Positions 44,947-53,564 of a stretch of DNA of 55,651 nucleotides are shown here, one piece after another. The stretch lies in assembly GCF_002994615.1 (NCBI RefSeq), contig NZ_PVNK01000244.1, forward strand, positions 1 to 55,651, in the 5' to 3' direction. A model generated the notes under the pieces. It ran no database searches. It was not told where the DNA came from and was given only the letters and a program-made list of their open reading frames with translations. A program made the translations under genes and the position numbers. How positions within the stretch are numbered: position 1 is the first letter of the stretch; each line of letters starts with the position of its first letter. Source of the stretch: Enhygromyxa salina (GTDB lineage: Bacteria > Myxococcota_A > Polyangia > Nannocystales > Nannocystaceae).

Positions 44947-46053
44947 ATGGACTCGACTCGCGCTCGCCCCTCGGGCCGGTGGCTGCTGCTGCCCGGCCTC
45001 GCGCTGCCCTTGATCGCGTGGGCGACGACCTTGCCGGCCTGCGCCGAGCCCTGCATCGACGACGGCCTCGGCCAACAGTATTGCCCCGAGGCCGAGACCG
45101 AGGCCGCGACCGCTGGCGACACCCTCGCGGGCGACGGCGACACCGCCGACACGACCAACAACGAGGCTGGCGACACCGAGGGCTGCCCCCTGCTCGACCT
45201 GATCTTGATCCCGAAGACGCCCACGATGGTGCTGCTCGTGGATCAGTCCGGCAGCATGACCGAGGACTTCGGCGGCGACACCCGGTGGAACGTGATCACC
45301 GACGTGTTGATCGATCCGGACGCGGGGATCGTGCCCCAATTCGCCGCCAGCATTCGCCTCGGCCTGACCCTCTACACCTCCGTCGATGGCAACACGATGG
45401 GCGGCGTGTGCCCGATGCTGATCGAGGTCGATCCGGCCCTCGACAACTTCCCGACGATCGAGTCGACGCTGAGCATGGCCGCGCCGGCCCAGGACACCCC
45501 GACCGGCGAGAGCCTCGATGTCGTGTGGCAGAAGCTCGACGCCCTCGACGTCCCCGGGCGCAAATACATCGTGCTCGCAACCGACGGCGAGCCCGACACC
45601 TGCGACGAGCCCAACCCGTCCAACGGCCAGCCCGAGGCCGTCGCCGCCGCCGAGGGGGCCTTCTCCGCGGGCATCGAGACCTTCATCATCAGCGTCGGCG
45701 ACGACGTCAGCGACGCCCACCTCCAAGACATGGCCAACGCCGGCCAGGGCGTCCAGCCGGGCGACCCAGACGCGACCTTCTACCAGGCCCTGGATCAGGC
45801 CGCGCTGGTCGGCGCCTTCGAGGAGATCATCGCGGGCGTGCGCTCGTGCCAGCTCGACCTGATGACGCCGCTGGCGCCCGAGGACGCGGCGAGCTGCACC
45901 GTCGAGGTCAACGGCGAGCCCGTCGCCCTCGGTGACCCCGACGGTTGGCAGCTCAACAACCCGAACGAGGTCGAGCTGCTCGGCGGCGCCTGCGATGCGC
46001 TGCAGACTGGGACCTCGTCGATCGAGATGGCCTGCAGCTGCGACCTGCCTTAG
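44947..46053 (+). CDS. VWA-domain lipoprotein
   Basis: The ATG at 44947 gives 368 residues with a lipoprotein signal ending in TLPAC (Cys32). A short acidic Gly/Asp/Thr linker follows. A von Willebrand A domain (about 90-285) has the MIDAS motif LLVDQSGSM (Asp99, Ser101, Ser103), the Thr loop and LATDGEPDT. The C-terminal 70 residues have paired Cys (VRSCQLDL, ASCTVEV, GGACDAL, MACSCDL). It probably binds a protein or metal-dependent ligand at the cell surface. TACCAT lies five bases before the ATG. Its stop overlaps the stop of the convergent gene. Confidence 0.88.
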   Translation: MDSTRARPSGRWLLLPGLALPLIAWATTLPACAEPCIDDGLGQQYCPEAETEAATAGDTLAGDGDTADTTNNEAGDTEGCPLLDLILIPKTPTMVLLVDQSGSMTEDFGGDTRWNVITDVLIDPDAGIVPQFAASIRLGLTLYTSVDGNTMGGVCPMLIEVDPALDNFPTIESTLSMAAPAQDTPTGESLDVVWQKLDALDVPGRKYIVLATDGEPDTCDEPNPSNGQPEAVAAAEGAFSAGIETFIISVGDDVSDAHLQDMANAGQGVQPGDPDATFYQALDQAALVGAFEEIIAGVRSCQLDLMTPLAPEDAASCTVEVNGEPVALGDPDGWQLNNPNEVELLGGACDALQTGTSSIEMACSCDLP

Positions 46054-46769
46054 TCGCAGTTGAAGTAGCCCATCGGGGTCTCTGAGCAGTTGTTGCAGTC
46101 GCCGACCACGACCTGGCCCTCGAAGCACAAGGAGACCTCGTTGGGTCCCGTGCAGCCGAGCTCGGCGCCCTCGCAAAGGTCGTTGGTCGTGCACAGGCAA
46201 ACGGCGGGGGTGTTGACGCCACCGCAGGCCTCGGCCCCGAGTCCGCCACACTCGCCCGCGCAGGAGAAGCCGAACAGCCCGGTCTCCTCGAGCTGACTGG
46301 ACAGCTGATTGCAGAGCAGCGGCGTCCCGGCCTCGCCGTCGAGGGCGGGGACGCACGCGTAGTCGGTCATGTCGGGGTCGCAGGCGTCCCCGACCATCGG
46401 GATGACCTCGTCGCCGTCGCCGTCGCCGTCGCCGTCCCCGTCGCCGTCGCCGTCGCCGTCTCCGTCGCCGTCTCCATCCCCGTCTCCATCTCCATCGCCG
46501 TCTCCGTCCCCGTCTCCATCGCCGTCGCCGTCCCCGTCGCCATCGCCATCGCCGTCCCCGTCGCCATCTCCGGGATCCCCGTCGCCGTCGCCGTCTCCGT
46601 CTCCGTCGCCATCCCCGTCGCCGTCGCCGTCCCCGTCTCCATCACCGGCAGTCTCGGTCTCCGTCCCGACCTCCGCAGTTCCGTCGTCTCCGCACCCGCC
46701 CAATAGCAGGACGACAAGCGCGGACTGGGCAGCGAGAAGGCTGATATTCTTAATATTGCTGTTCTTCAT
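46050..46769 (-). CDS. Lipoprotein with a very long Gly-Asp linker and a Cys-rich domain
   Basis: The ATG at 46769 gives 239 residues: signal ending in LLLGGC (Cys26), a short Thr/Glu stretch, then about 85 residues of Gly-Asp repeat. The repeat codons are mixed (GAC/GAT, GGC/GGA/GGG), unlike the pure GGCGAC tract at 33.4 kb, so this one is older or under selection at the protein level. The C-terminal 100 residues have about 11 Cys (GDACDPDMTDYACVP, CAGECGGLGAEACGGV, CLCTTNDLCEGAELGC, CNNCSET). The N-terminal codons are unusually AT-rich. It is convergent with the VWA gene, sharing four bases. Confidence 0.82.
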   Translation of the reverse strand: MKNSNIKNISLLAAQSALVVLLLGGCGDDGTAEVGTETETAGDGDGDGDGDGDGDGDGDGDGDGDPGDGDGDGDGDGDGDGDGDGDGDGDGDGDGDGDGDGDGDGDGDGDGDGDGDGDGDEVIPMVGDACDPDMTDYACVPALDGEAGTPLLCNQLSSQLEETGLFGFSCAGECGGLGAEACGGVNTPAVCLCTTNDLCEGAELGCTGPNEVSLCFEGQVVVGDCNNCSETPMGYFNCD

Positions 46770-46886
46770 TGGTCGCGGTGAGACCGCCGCTAGCAAGGCG
46801 GCCCCTCGTAACCATGGGCATACAAGGCCACCCCTCGGGTGGAAAAATTAATTGAGCTCGGGCTCGTGCTGGGCCAAAATTGCCCC

Positions 46887-47810
46887 TCAGAGATCGTCGA
46901 TGCAGGCGACAGGCGTCCACGGCGCCGCCAGGTTGTTGCAGCTATGGCCCATGTCGCCGATCTCCTCGGTCACGCCGGTCTCGGTGTCGACCGAGTAGAG
47001 ATGCCCGTTGGTGCATGCGTAGAGCACACCGTTGTCGGGATGCCACTCAATGCCGACGGTCCCGAAGTCGACGTCGAGGTCGACGACCTCCATCGCCACG
47101 CCGGTGACCGGGTCGACCTGGTAGAGCCTGTCGTCGCCGGCGTTGATCGTGAACAGGCCCTGGATGTCGCTCGACCAGGTCGAGCCGCTGTTGCCGATGT
47201 CGATGCCGAGCCCATCGCCGACCTCGAGCGCCATCGCGGACTCGGTGTCGATGTTGAGGAGCACGTCGGAGCTGATCGAGATGCCGAACAGGCGCAGGAC
47301 CTCGAGCCCGTTGGCGGTGATGCCGTTGACGCCCGTGTAGCCCATGTTGCCGATCGGCGTGGTCTCGCAGGTGCACGGATCGATCGCGTCGAGCTCCTGC
47401 CCCCCGCGTGAGCCGAACAGCTCGCCGCCGATGCCGAAGGTGATCGACGGGTAATTGGCGTTGCCGCCGAAGTCGCAGATCTCGGTCTCGACCCCGGTCT
47501 CGGTATCAATCTTGACCAGCTTCTCGGTGTCGTTGCGGACGTGGAGCAGCCAGGGGGGATCCTGGTTGGGGTCTCCGTCTCCGTCGCCGTCGCCGTCTCC
47601 GTCCCCGTCGCCGTCGCCGTCGCCCATCTCCATGCTGCCGCCGGTGGTCTCGCTGCCGTCCCCATCTCCGTCCCCATCGCCGGTGCTCGTGTCGGTCGCC
47701 GACTCGCCATCGCTGCCATCTGCGACGCCGTCATCGGTGCACCCGGCGGAGAGTGTGAACAAGAACCCGGCGACGCCGAGCGAGACCACGCGAAAGTCAT
47801 GCTTCGTCAT
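46887..47810 (-). CDS. Lipoprotein with Gly-Asp linker and a beta-propeller-like domain
   Basis: The 307-residue product has a lipoprotein signal ending in LSAGC (Cys24), a Gly/Asp/Ser/Thr linker up to about residue 85, then a beta-rich domain. This has recurring blades of the form LVKIDTETGVETEICDF, LDAIDPCTCETTPIGNM, LYQVDPVTGVAMEVVDL and LYSVDTETGVTEEIGDM. That periodicity fits a beta-propeller of the kind seen in surface proteins; a catalytic role is not evident. TATCCT and TATCGT lie nine and four bases before the ATG, as at the next lipoprotein gene. Confidence 0.8.
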   Translation of the reverse strand: MTKHDFRVVSLGVAGFLFTLSAGCTDDGVADGSDGESATDTSTGDGDGDGDGSETTGGSMEMGDGDGDGDGDGDGDGDGDPNQDPPWLLHVRNDTEKLVKIDTETGVETEICDFGGNANYPSITFGIGGELFGSRGGQELDAIDPCTCETTPIGNMGYTGVNGITANGLEVLRLFGISISSDVLLNIDTESAMALEVGDGLGIDIGNSGSTWSSDIQGLFTINAGDDRLYQVDPVTGVAMEVVDLDVDFGTVGIEWHPDNGVLYACTNGHLYSVDTETGVTEEIGDMGHSCNNLAAPWTPVACIDDL

Positions 47811-47864
47811 TGAGACGATAGGATAGCCGATGCCACATCACCGTGGAATCGGTGCGTGACGCTC

Positions 47865-48866
47865 TCACCCGTCGCAGACCTCGATCGTCTCACCGAAGTA
47901 GGGCTCGACCGCGAAGTCGGGCCACGGCGCCTGCAGCTTCCAGATCGAAATGTCGTCTTCCCACAGCTGCACGTCGTCGTTGTCGCCGCTGGCGTAGGCC
48001 CCCCAATGCCACTGGCACACGTCACTGGTCGGCCGCGCGACTTCGCCCGAGAGCAGCTTCTGACCGTCGTGCCAGATGTGGATCGTCTCGTCGACGAGGT
48101 TGATGTAGATCGTCGTGCGCATCCAGGTGTCGAGGGCGACCGTGGGCGCGTCGGGCTCGAAGGTCACGGTCCCGCCGGTGTTGACGATGTGCGCCGGGGT
48201 CAGGCGGTGGCTGGGCTCTTCGAGCCCGAGCGTGATCACGTCCTCGTTCCAGCCGCAGTCCGAATTGATCGTCCAATACGAGAACCACCGCCCGTTCCCG
48301 AAGGTGTAGGGGACCGAGAGCCGGCTCCAATAGGTGTTGACGATCCCGTAGGGCGCGTCGGTCCCGACGCCGACGTTGGTGTAGGCCGGCAGCGGGGTGT
48401 CGCCGTCGAACTGCACGCCGCCGTAGCCGCGGTGTGAGTTGCCGGAGCCGCAGCTGATCGCCGACCAGTGCGACTGGGTACCCGAGACCGCGTACTCGCT
48501 GGAGAACCCGTTGGTGGTGCAGCCGCTCCACTCCGGGTCGTAGCCGCCGGTCCACGCGTCGTAGGTGCCGGACTCGAAGTCCTCGAACCACAGCAGCTCT
48601 GCCTCGAAGCAGCCGCCGTCGCCGTCGCCATCGCCGTCGCCGTCTCCCGTGCCTGGATCGCCGTCGCCGTCGCCAGTGCTCGGATCTCCATCGCCGTCGC
48701 CGGTGCTCGGATCCCCATCTCCATCACCAGGGCCATCCCCATCCCCAGTTTCCGAGCTGGCGTCGCCGTCTCCCTCCGTCCCATTTGTCGAGGAGCTGGC
48801 CGTATCATCGCTGCAGCCAAAGGTGGTCAAGACGAGACTACAAATTAAGGTGTGTGCACGGTACAT
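47865..48866 (-). CDS. Lipoprotein with Gly-Asp linker and a polysaccharide-lyase-like jelly roll
   Basis: The 333-residue product has a lipoprotein signal ending in TTFGC (Cys18). A linker with repeated GDGDPSTG follows to about residue 85. The C-terminal 245 residues are beta-rich with a jelly-roll pattern (LLWFEDFESGTYDAW, YWSRLSVPYTFGNGRWFSYW, TVALDTWMRTTIYINL, IHIWHDGQKLL) like heparin-lyase I or PL20-type proteins. No catalytic residues could be assigned, so binding of a glycan is as likely as cleavage. TATCGT lies exactly six bases before the ATG with no ribosome site. Confidence 0.8.
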   Translation of the reverse strand: MYRAHTLICSLVLTTFGCSDDTASSSTNGTEGDGDASSETGDGDGPGDGDGDPSTGDGDGDPSTGDGDGDPGTGDGDGDGDGDGGCFEAELLWFEDFESGTYDAWTGGYDPEWSGCTTNGFSSEYAVSGTQSHWSAISCGSGNSHRGYGGVQFDGDTPLPAYTNVGVGTDAPYGIVNTYWSRLSVPYTFGNGRWFSYWTINSDCGWNEDVITLGLEEPSHRLTPAHIVNTGGTVTFEPDAPTVALDTWMRTTIYINLVDETIHIWHDGQKLLSGEVARPTSDVCQWHWGAYASGDNDDVQLWEDDISIWKLQAPWPDFAVEPYFGETIEVCDG

Positions 48867-48872
48867 GACCAG

Positions 48873-48878
48873 ACGATA
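48873..48878 (-). promoter_or_regulatory. TANNNT element (TATCGT) six bases before a lipoprotein ATG
   Basis: TATCGT-N6-ATG on the minus strand. The neighbouring lipoprotein gene at 47810 has the same TATCGTCT string four bases from its ATG. Confidence 0.55.
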
Positions 48879-48966
48879 CGCCAGATCGCGCCCTGAAGAT
48901 CACCAAAGCTCGCTCGAAAGCTTGTGTGATCCCCGAGGCGCGCTGTAATAATCACGGGCACCGAAC

Positions 48967-51168
48967 ATGGACAGCCCGATCAAGCTCAGCTCCCGCGTTC
49001 GCGCCGTGACGATCTACCGCCGCGGCGCCACGGTCACGCGCGTGGTCGAACTCGTCCGCGAGGGCCCGGCCTTCCCCGCCCGGATCCAGCTCGTCGGCCT
49101 GCCCCTGACCCTCGACGACAGCTCCGTCAGCGTCGAGCTCGAGGCCACGGATCCGGCCGGCCGCGCCGCACCGATCGCCGGGGATCTGCGGGTGACCGTC
49201 TCGGCGCCCGGTCACGACCCCGCGCTTCGACCCCCAACCAACGACGAGCTCGAGCGCGCCCGGCTCGAGCTCGAGCTCGCGGTCGAGACGGCCCGTCAGC
49301 ACGGCCGGGCCAAGGCCCGGCTCGCGGGATTGCAACCGGTCGCGCGCGGGCAGGCCGAGGAGGGCAAGCCGCCCCCGCCCTCGCCCACGGCCGCGCGCAT
49401 GGAGCTGCTCGAGTTTCGCCGCGAGCGCGCCGAGCAGCTCGCGCGGAGCATCGAGGCCGCGGACGAGCGCGTGCGTGAGGCGAAAGAGCAGCTCGAGACC
49501 CTGCGCGAGCGTGAACGCGTCGCCTCGTCGGAGCGCAACGCCCGAACCCACGAGCTGCGCAAGGCCGCGCTCCTCGAGCTCGGTCCACCGTCCGAACAAG
49601 GCGCGGGGCTGGTCGAGCGCGTGCGTGTCAAGCTGCGCTACTTCGTGGCCGGCGCGCGCTGGGCCCCGGCCTACACCCTGCGCCTCGACGCGGCCATGCG
49701 CGCGGCGACCCTCGAGCTGCGCGCGATGGTCGGGCAGTCGACGGGCGAGGACTGGAGCGACGTCGCGCTGACCCTCTCGACCGCGAGCCCGCAGCAGTGG
49801 ACCGAGCTGCCCGAGCTCGAGTCGCGCCGGATCGGGCGGCGCCAGCCGCCGCCGGCCAAGACCGGCTGGCGACCGCCACCGCTCGGCGCCGACGAGCTCT
49901 ACGCCGACTACGACCGCAGCCTCGGGAGCCCCGAGCCCGAGCCTGAGCCCACGCCCACGCCCACGCCCACGCCGCGAGCCGAGCCCGAGCTCACCGAGAT
50001 CACCGACATCCCCGAGCTCCCCGATGAAGATGACGAAGACGCCTACCGCGGCTCCGCTGTCATGCCACCGTCACCACCGAGCGCCGCGCCCCAACCCGCG
50101 CCGATGATGCCCGTGAGCCTGGCCAAATCCAAGTCGGCCAAGCGCTCCGGGGGCATCGGGAGCCTCGTCGGCGACGCGATCGACGGCATCACCTCGGCCT
50201 TCTCCGCCGAGGACACCGCGATGCAGGGCTTCGGGAGCGGCGGCGCGATGGCGTCGGCGTTTGAGCCCGAGCCCGAGCTCGTCGCCGGCCGCGATCTGCT
50301 CGACTACGGCCGCCTGCGCCTGCTGTTCGCGTCGAGCCCCCGCCGCGGAGCCCTGCGCCGGATCGACACGCGCACGCAGTACCAGCAGCTCAGCGGCGAG
50401 GGCGTGCGCGTCGACGCGGCGATCGATCAGATCTGCGAGGCGCTCGAGTGGGCCCGGCTGCTCGAGACCGAGCGCCCGCCCGAGGGCTACCGCTGGCCGC
50501 ACAGCGAGGCCGGCTTCGACTACGCCTACGTCGCCGAGGCCCCGGTCGACCTGGCCAGCACCGGGGCCTTCACCTCGCTGCCGATCGACCTCCGCGAAGC
50601 CGAGGCGACCCCGCGCTACGTCAGCGTCCCGCGCGAGACCCAGGACGTGTTCCGGATCGTCTCGCTCCGCAACCCCCTCGCCGCGCCGCTCCTGCCCGGG
50701 CCCGCCGATGTCTACGTCGCCGGCAAGTTCGCGCTGAGCTCGGCCGTCGAGCTCACGCCGATCGACGGCCGCATCGAGCTCGGCCTCGGCGTCGAGCAAG
50801 GGATCAAGATCGCCCGCAACGTCAGCTTCACCGAAGACAGCTCCGGCATGTTCAAGCGCCACCTCGGCCTGAGCCACACCCTCACCCTCGAGGTCCACAA
50901 CCACCTGCGCAGCCCGGCCCTCGTCGAGATCCGCGAGCGCGTCCCGATCGCCGCCGAGGCCCAGGCCGACGACATCACGGTCGCGGTCGAGGACGTCACG
51001 CCCGCGTGGGACGACTACGACCCCAAAGACCCCGACCACCCCCTCGACGGCGGTCGCGTATGGAAGGTCGAGGTCCCCGCCAAGGGCGAGCGCGCGCTCT
51101 CGGCGACCTGGGTCGTGACGATCCCGACCAACCACGAGCTCGTCGGCGGCAACCGGAGGGAGAGCTGA
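48967..51168 (+). CDS. MuiA-family protein (DUF4140-DUF4139), first paralogue
   Basis: The 733-residue protein has an N-terminal DUF4140-like domain (VRAVTIYRRGATVTRVVEL), a long coiled coil (about 80-215) and a C-terminal DUF4139 domain (VRVKLRYFVAGARWAPAYTLRL, VGQSTGEDWSDVALTLSTASP, RNPLAAPLLPGPADVYV). A Pro/Glu and charged insert interrupts the latter (about 290-440). No signal peptide is visible. MuiA family members were named from a mucoidy inhibitor; the biochemical role is unknown. AATAAT lies 14 bases before the ATG, and no ribosome site is seen. The next gene starts one base after its stop. Confidence 0.85.
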   Translation: MDSPIKLSSRVRAVTIYRRGATVTRVVELVREGPAFPARIQLVGLPLTLDDSSVSVELEATDPAGRAAPIAGDLRVTVSAPGHDPALRPPTNDELERARLELELAVETARQHGRAKARLAGLQPVARGQAEEGKPPPPSPTAARMELLEFRRERAEQLARSIEAADERVREAKEQLETLRERERVASSERNARTHELRKAALLELGPPSEQGAGLVERVRVKLRYFVAGARWAPAYTLRLDAAMRAATLELRAMVGQSTGEDWSDVALTLSTASPQQWTELPELESRRIGRRQPPPAKTGWRPPPLGADELYADYDRSLGSPEPEPEPTPTPTPTPRAEPELTEITDIPELPDEDDEDAYRGSAVMPPSPPSAAPQPAPMMPVSLAKSKSAKRSGGIGSLVGDAIDGITSAFSAEDTAMQGFGSGGAMASAFEPEPELVAGRDLLDYGRLRLLFASSPRRGALRRIDTRTQYQQLSGEGVRVDAAIDQICEALEWARLLETERPPEGYRWPHSEAGFDYAYVAEAPVDLASTGAFTSLPIDLREAEATPRYVSVPRETQDVFRIVSLRNPLAAPLLPGPADVYVAGKFALSSAVELTPIDGRIELGLGVEQGIKIARNVSFTEDSSGMFKRHLGLSHTLTLEVHNHLRSPALVEIRERVPIAAEAQADDITVAVEDVTPAWDDYDPKDPDHPLDGGRVWKVEVPAKGERALSATWVVTIPTNHELVGGNRRES

Positions 51169-51169
51169 G

Positions 51170-52795
51170 ATGGCCGCTCCACTCGATGTCGACGCCGTCC
51201 AAGCGCTCGTGGCCGAGGTCCCCGTCGCCGAGGTCACGCTCCTCGAAGATCGCGCGCTGGTCGTCCGCCGCGGCGCCCTCACTGTGCCGCCCGGGCGCTC
51301 GCGCCTGGTCCTGACCAAGGTCGCCCCGGTCCTCGTCGACAAGACCCTGTCGGCCTCGCTCGCGCTTCCAGCTGGCGCCGAGGGCGAGCTGCCCGAAGAT
51401 CTGCGCGTCCGCAGCGTGGCGGTCGCGCGCCGCCGCGTGACCCGCGAGGAAGACCGCCCGGTCGACCTCGCCGAGCTCCAGGCCACCCGCCGGACCAAGG
51501 CCCAGGCCCTCGCGAGCGCGACCGGGCAGCTCGAGCGGATCGCGGCCGAGCACGCCTCGACCGAGTCGCTGCTCGCCCTGACCCTGGCCGAGATCAACGA
51601 GGACGTCGGCTGGGGCCGCCAGGATCGCCCTCGCTGGGCCGAGCAGCTCGACCAGCTCGAGGCCAAGCTGCGCGAGCTCGGGCACGAGGCTACCCGGCTC
51701 GAGCACCACAAGCGCGCGCTTCAGCGCGAGCTCGACGATCTCGCCGCGCTCGAGGCCGCCAGCACCTCGCTCGGCAGCGAGGCCAGGGCCGAGCTCACCC
51801 TCGAGTTCAACAACCCCGGCGCGAGCGCCCGCGAGCTCGAGCTCAGCGTCGACTACCTGGTGCCCGGGGCGCTGTGGCGGCCCTGGCATCGCGCGCGCCT
51901 GGTCGAGACCGAGGGCCAAGCCGCCCGGGTCGAGTTCAGCTGCGAGGGCGCCGTGTGGCAAGCCAGCGGCGAGGATTGGACCGACGTCCAGCTGATCTTC
52001 TCGACCGAGCGGCCCTCACTCGGGGTCACGCCGCCGCCCCTCGCAACCGACACCCTGCGCGTGCGCAAGAAGACCAGCACCGTCGAGGTCGAGGCCCGCG
52101 ATCAGAAGATCCACACCGCCGGCCTCGGCGGCGAGGCAGACGGCGCCAGGCGAGAGGTCGCCGAGTCCGAGCTCCCGGGCATCGACGACGGCGGCGAGGC
52201 GATCGAGCTCCGCGGCCGGACCAAGGCCACGATCCCCGCCGACGGGCGGCCCTACCGGGTGCCGATCTTCGACTTCGAGGCCCCGGCCGAGACCGCCCTG
52301 GTCTGCGCCGCGGAGCTCGCCGCCTCGGTCATCCTCCGCAGCCGCCAATCAAACGCCGCCGACCACCCGCTGCTCGCCGGCCCCGTCGACCTCGTCCGCA
52401 ACAGCGGCCTCGTCGGCCGAACCTCTCTGCTCTACATCGCCCCCGGCGAGCGCTTCGAGCTCGGCTGGGGGCCCGACTCCAGCCTCCGGGTCCACCGCGA
52501 AGTCGAGGAGCTCGAGCACGAGCGCCGCATGATGAGCTCGTGGACGCGCAAGCCGAGGCGCGTGACCGTCAAGCTCAGCAACCTGTCACCCGCGGCCAAG
52601 TCGATCGAGGTCAAGGAGCGCGTCGCCGTGTCCGAGATCGAGAAGGTCGAGGTCGAGGTCGGCGAGGCCAGCCACGGGGTCGAGGCCGACGACGACGGCT
52701 TCGTGACCTGGGCGCTGGAGCTGCCGGGCTTCGGGCGCGAGGAGCTCGAGCTGAACTGGACGATGCTCGTCCACGACGATGTCGTCGGCCTGTGA
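51170..52795 (+). CDS. MuiA-family protein, second paralogue
   Basis: The 541-residue protein repeats the order of the gene before it without the large insert: an N-terminal domain (AEVTLLEDRALVVRRGALTV), coiled coil (about 85-195), then DUF4139 (VDYLVPGALWRPWHRARL, GEDWTDVQLIFSTERPS, PYRVPIFDFEAPAETALVC, GPVDLVRNSGLVGRTSLLYI). It starts one base after the stop of the first paralogue (TGA-G-ATG), so the two are coupled and may form a heteromer. No signal peptide is seen. It is convergent with the AhpD-like gene, with a terminator hairpin between. Confidence 0.85.
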   Translation: MAAPLDVDAVQALVAEVPVAEVTLLEDRALVVRRGALTVPPGRSRLVLTKVAPVLVDKTLSASLALPAGAEGELPEDLRVRSVAVARRRVTREEDRPVDLAELQATRRTKAQALASATGQLERIAAEHASTESLLALTLAEINEDVGWGRQDRPRWAEQLDQLEAKLRELGHEATRLEHHKRALQRELDDLAALEAASTSLGSEARAELTLEFNNPGASARELELSVDYLVPGALWRPWHRARLVETEGQAARVEFSCEGAVWQASGEDWTDVQLIFSTERPSLGVTPPPLATDTLRVRKKTSTVEVEARDQKIHTAGLGGEADGARREVAESELPGIDDGGEAIELRGRTKATIPADGRPYRVPIFDFEAPAETALVCAAELAASVILRSRQSNAADHPLLAGPVDLVRNSGLVGRTSLLYIAPGERFELGWGPDSSLRVHREVEELEHERRMMSSWTRKPRRVTVKLSNLSPAAKSIEVKERVAVSEIEKVEVEVGEASHGVEADDDGFVTWALELPGFGREELELNWTMLVHDDVVGL

Positions 52796-52874
52796 CCACA
52801 GTCCCCTGGGCGACGCCACGGGGCGAGACGTCGAGCCGGACATCGGGAGCGTGCTCCTTGGCAGATGACAAGGG

Positions 52875-52898
52875 GCGGTGGCCCGGGCGGGCCACCGC
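52875..52898. terminator. Bidirectional terminator-like hairpin between convergent genes
   Basis: GCGGTGGCCC pairs perfectly with GGGCCACCGC (10 bp) around a four-base loop. It lies between the second MuiA gene (plus) and the AhpD-like gene (minus). Neither side has a strong T-run, but position and stem strength fit a terminator. Confidence 0.6.
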
Positions 52899-52910
52899 GA
52901 TTGAGGGCGA

Positions 52911-53462
52911 TCAGCTCGCCTTGGCGGTCGTCACCACAGGGAAGTCGATCTCGGTCTCGGCCACCGAATTGAGGTAGTTGGTCCAGACGTTGAGCGCGAC
53001 ATGCTGGACGATCTCGATGATCTGGGCGTCGTCGTAGCCGGCGGCACGCACGGCGGCGAGATCGGCGTCCGAGGCATGGCCGCGAGCCGTGGCCACCGCG
53101 ACGGCGAAGCGGACGGCGGCATCGGCCTTGGCATCGGTGGAGCGGCCTTCACGGTTGGCGGCGATCTCCTCGGCCGAGAGCTTGGCGAGCTTGGTGCCGA
53201 GATAGGTGTGAGCTGCCAGGCAGTAGTCGCAGCCGTTGTATTCGGCGATGGCGAGCGCGATGCGTTCGCGGGTCGGCGCGGGGAGCTGGCCCTTGCCGAG
53301 CGCGCCGAAGATGCCGAGGTAGCCCTCGAGCGCGGCCGGGCTCTGCGCAGCCAGACGGAACAGGTTCGGGGCAGATCCGAGCTGCTTCTCGACCTCGCGG
53401 AGCGCGGTCTGGGATGCCGCCGGGGCGGCTTCGATCGTTGTGGGGATGGCGATACGGGACAT
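52911..53462 (-). CDS. AhpD-like carboxymuconolactone decarboxylase family protein
   Basis: The ATG at 53462 follows AAGGAGAAACCC, a clear ribosome site, and gives 183 residues. The helical fold carries CDYCLAAHTYLG (Cys78, Cys81, His85), the AhpD-type CxxC-x3-H signature, with EYNG before it. It is probably an alkylhydroperoxidase-like or peroxidase-related enzyme. The gene is divergent from a LysR regulator with 102 bases between. Both have more mixed third-codon positions and clearer ribosome sites than their neighbours, suggesting transfer as a pair from another proteobacterium. Confidence 0.9.
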   Translation of the reverse strand: MSRIAIPTTIEAAPAASQTALREVEKQLGSAPNLFRLAAQSPAALEGYLGIFGALGKGQLPAPTRERIALAIAEYNGCDYCLAAHTYLGTKLAKLSAEEIAANREGRSTDAKADAAVRFAVAVATARGHASDADLAAVRAAGYDDAQIIEIVQHVALNVWTNYLNSVAETEIDFPVVTTAKAS

Positions 53463-53564
53463 GGGTTTCTCCTTGGGTTGCGGTTGCAGGGCCAAGGTAT
53501 GGCGTCTCGGATTCTCGCGGCAGATGGCCTTTTCAGGAGTGAGCCTTCCGGATATCGAGAGGAC

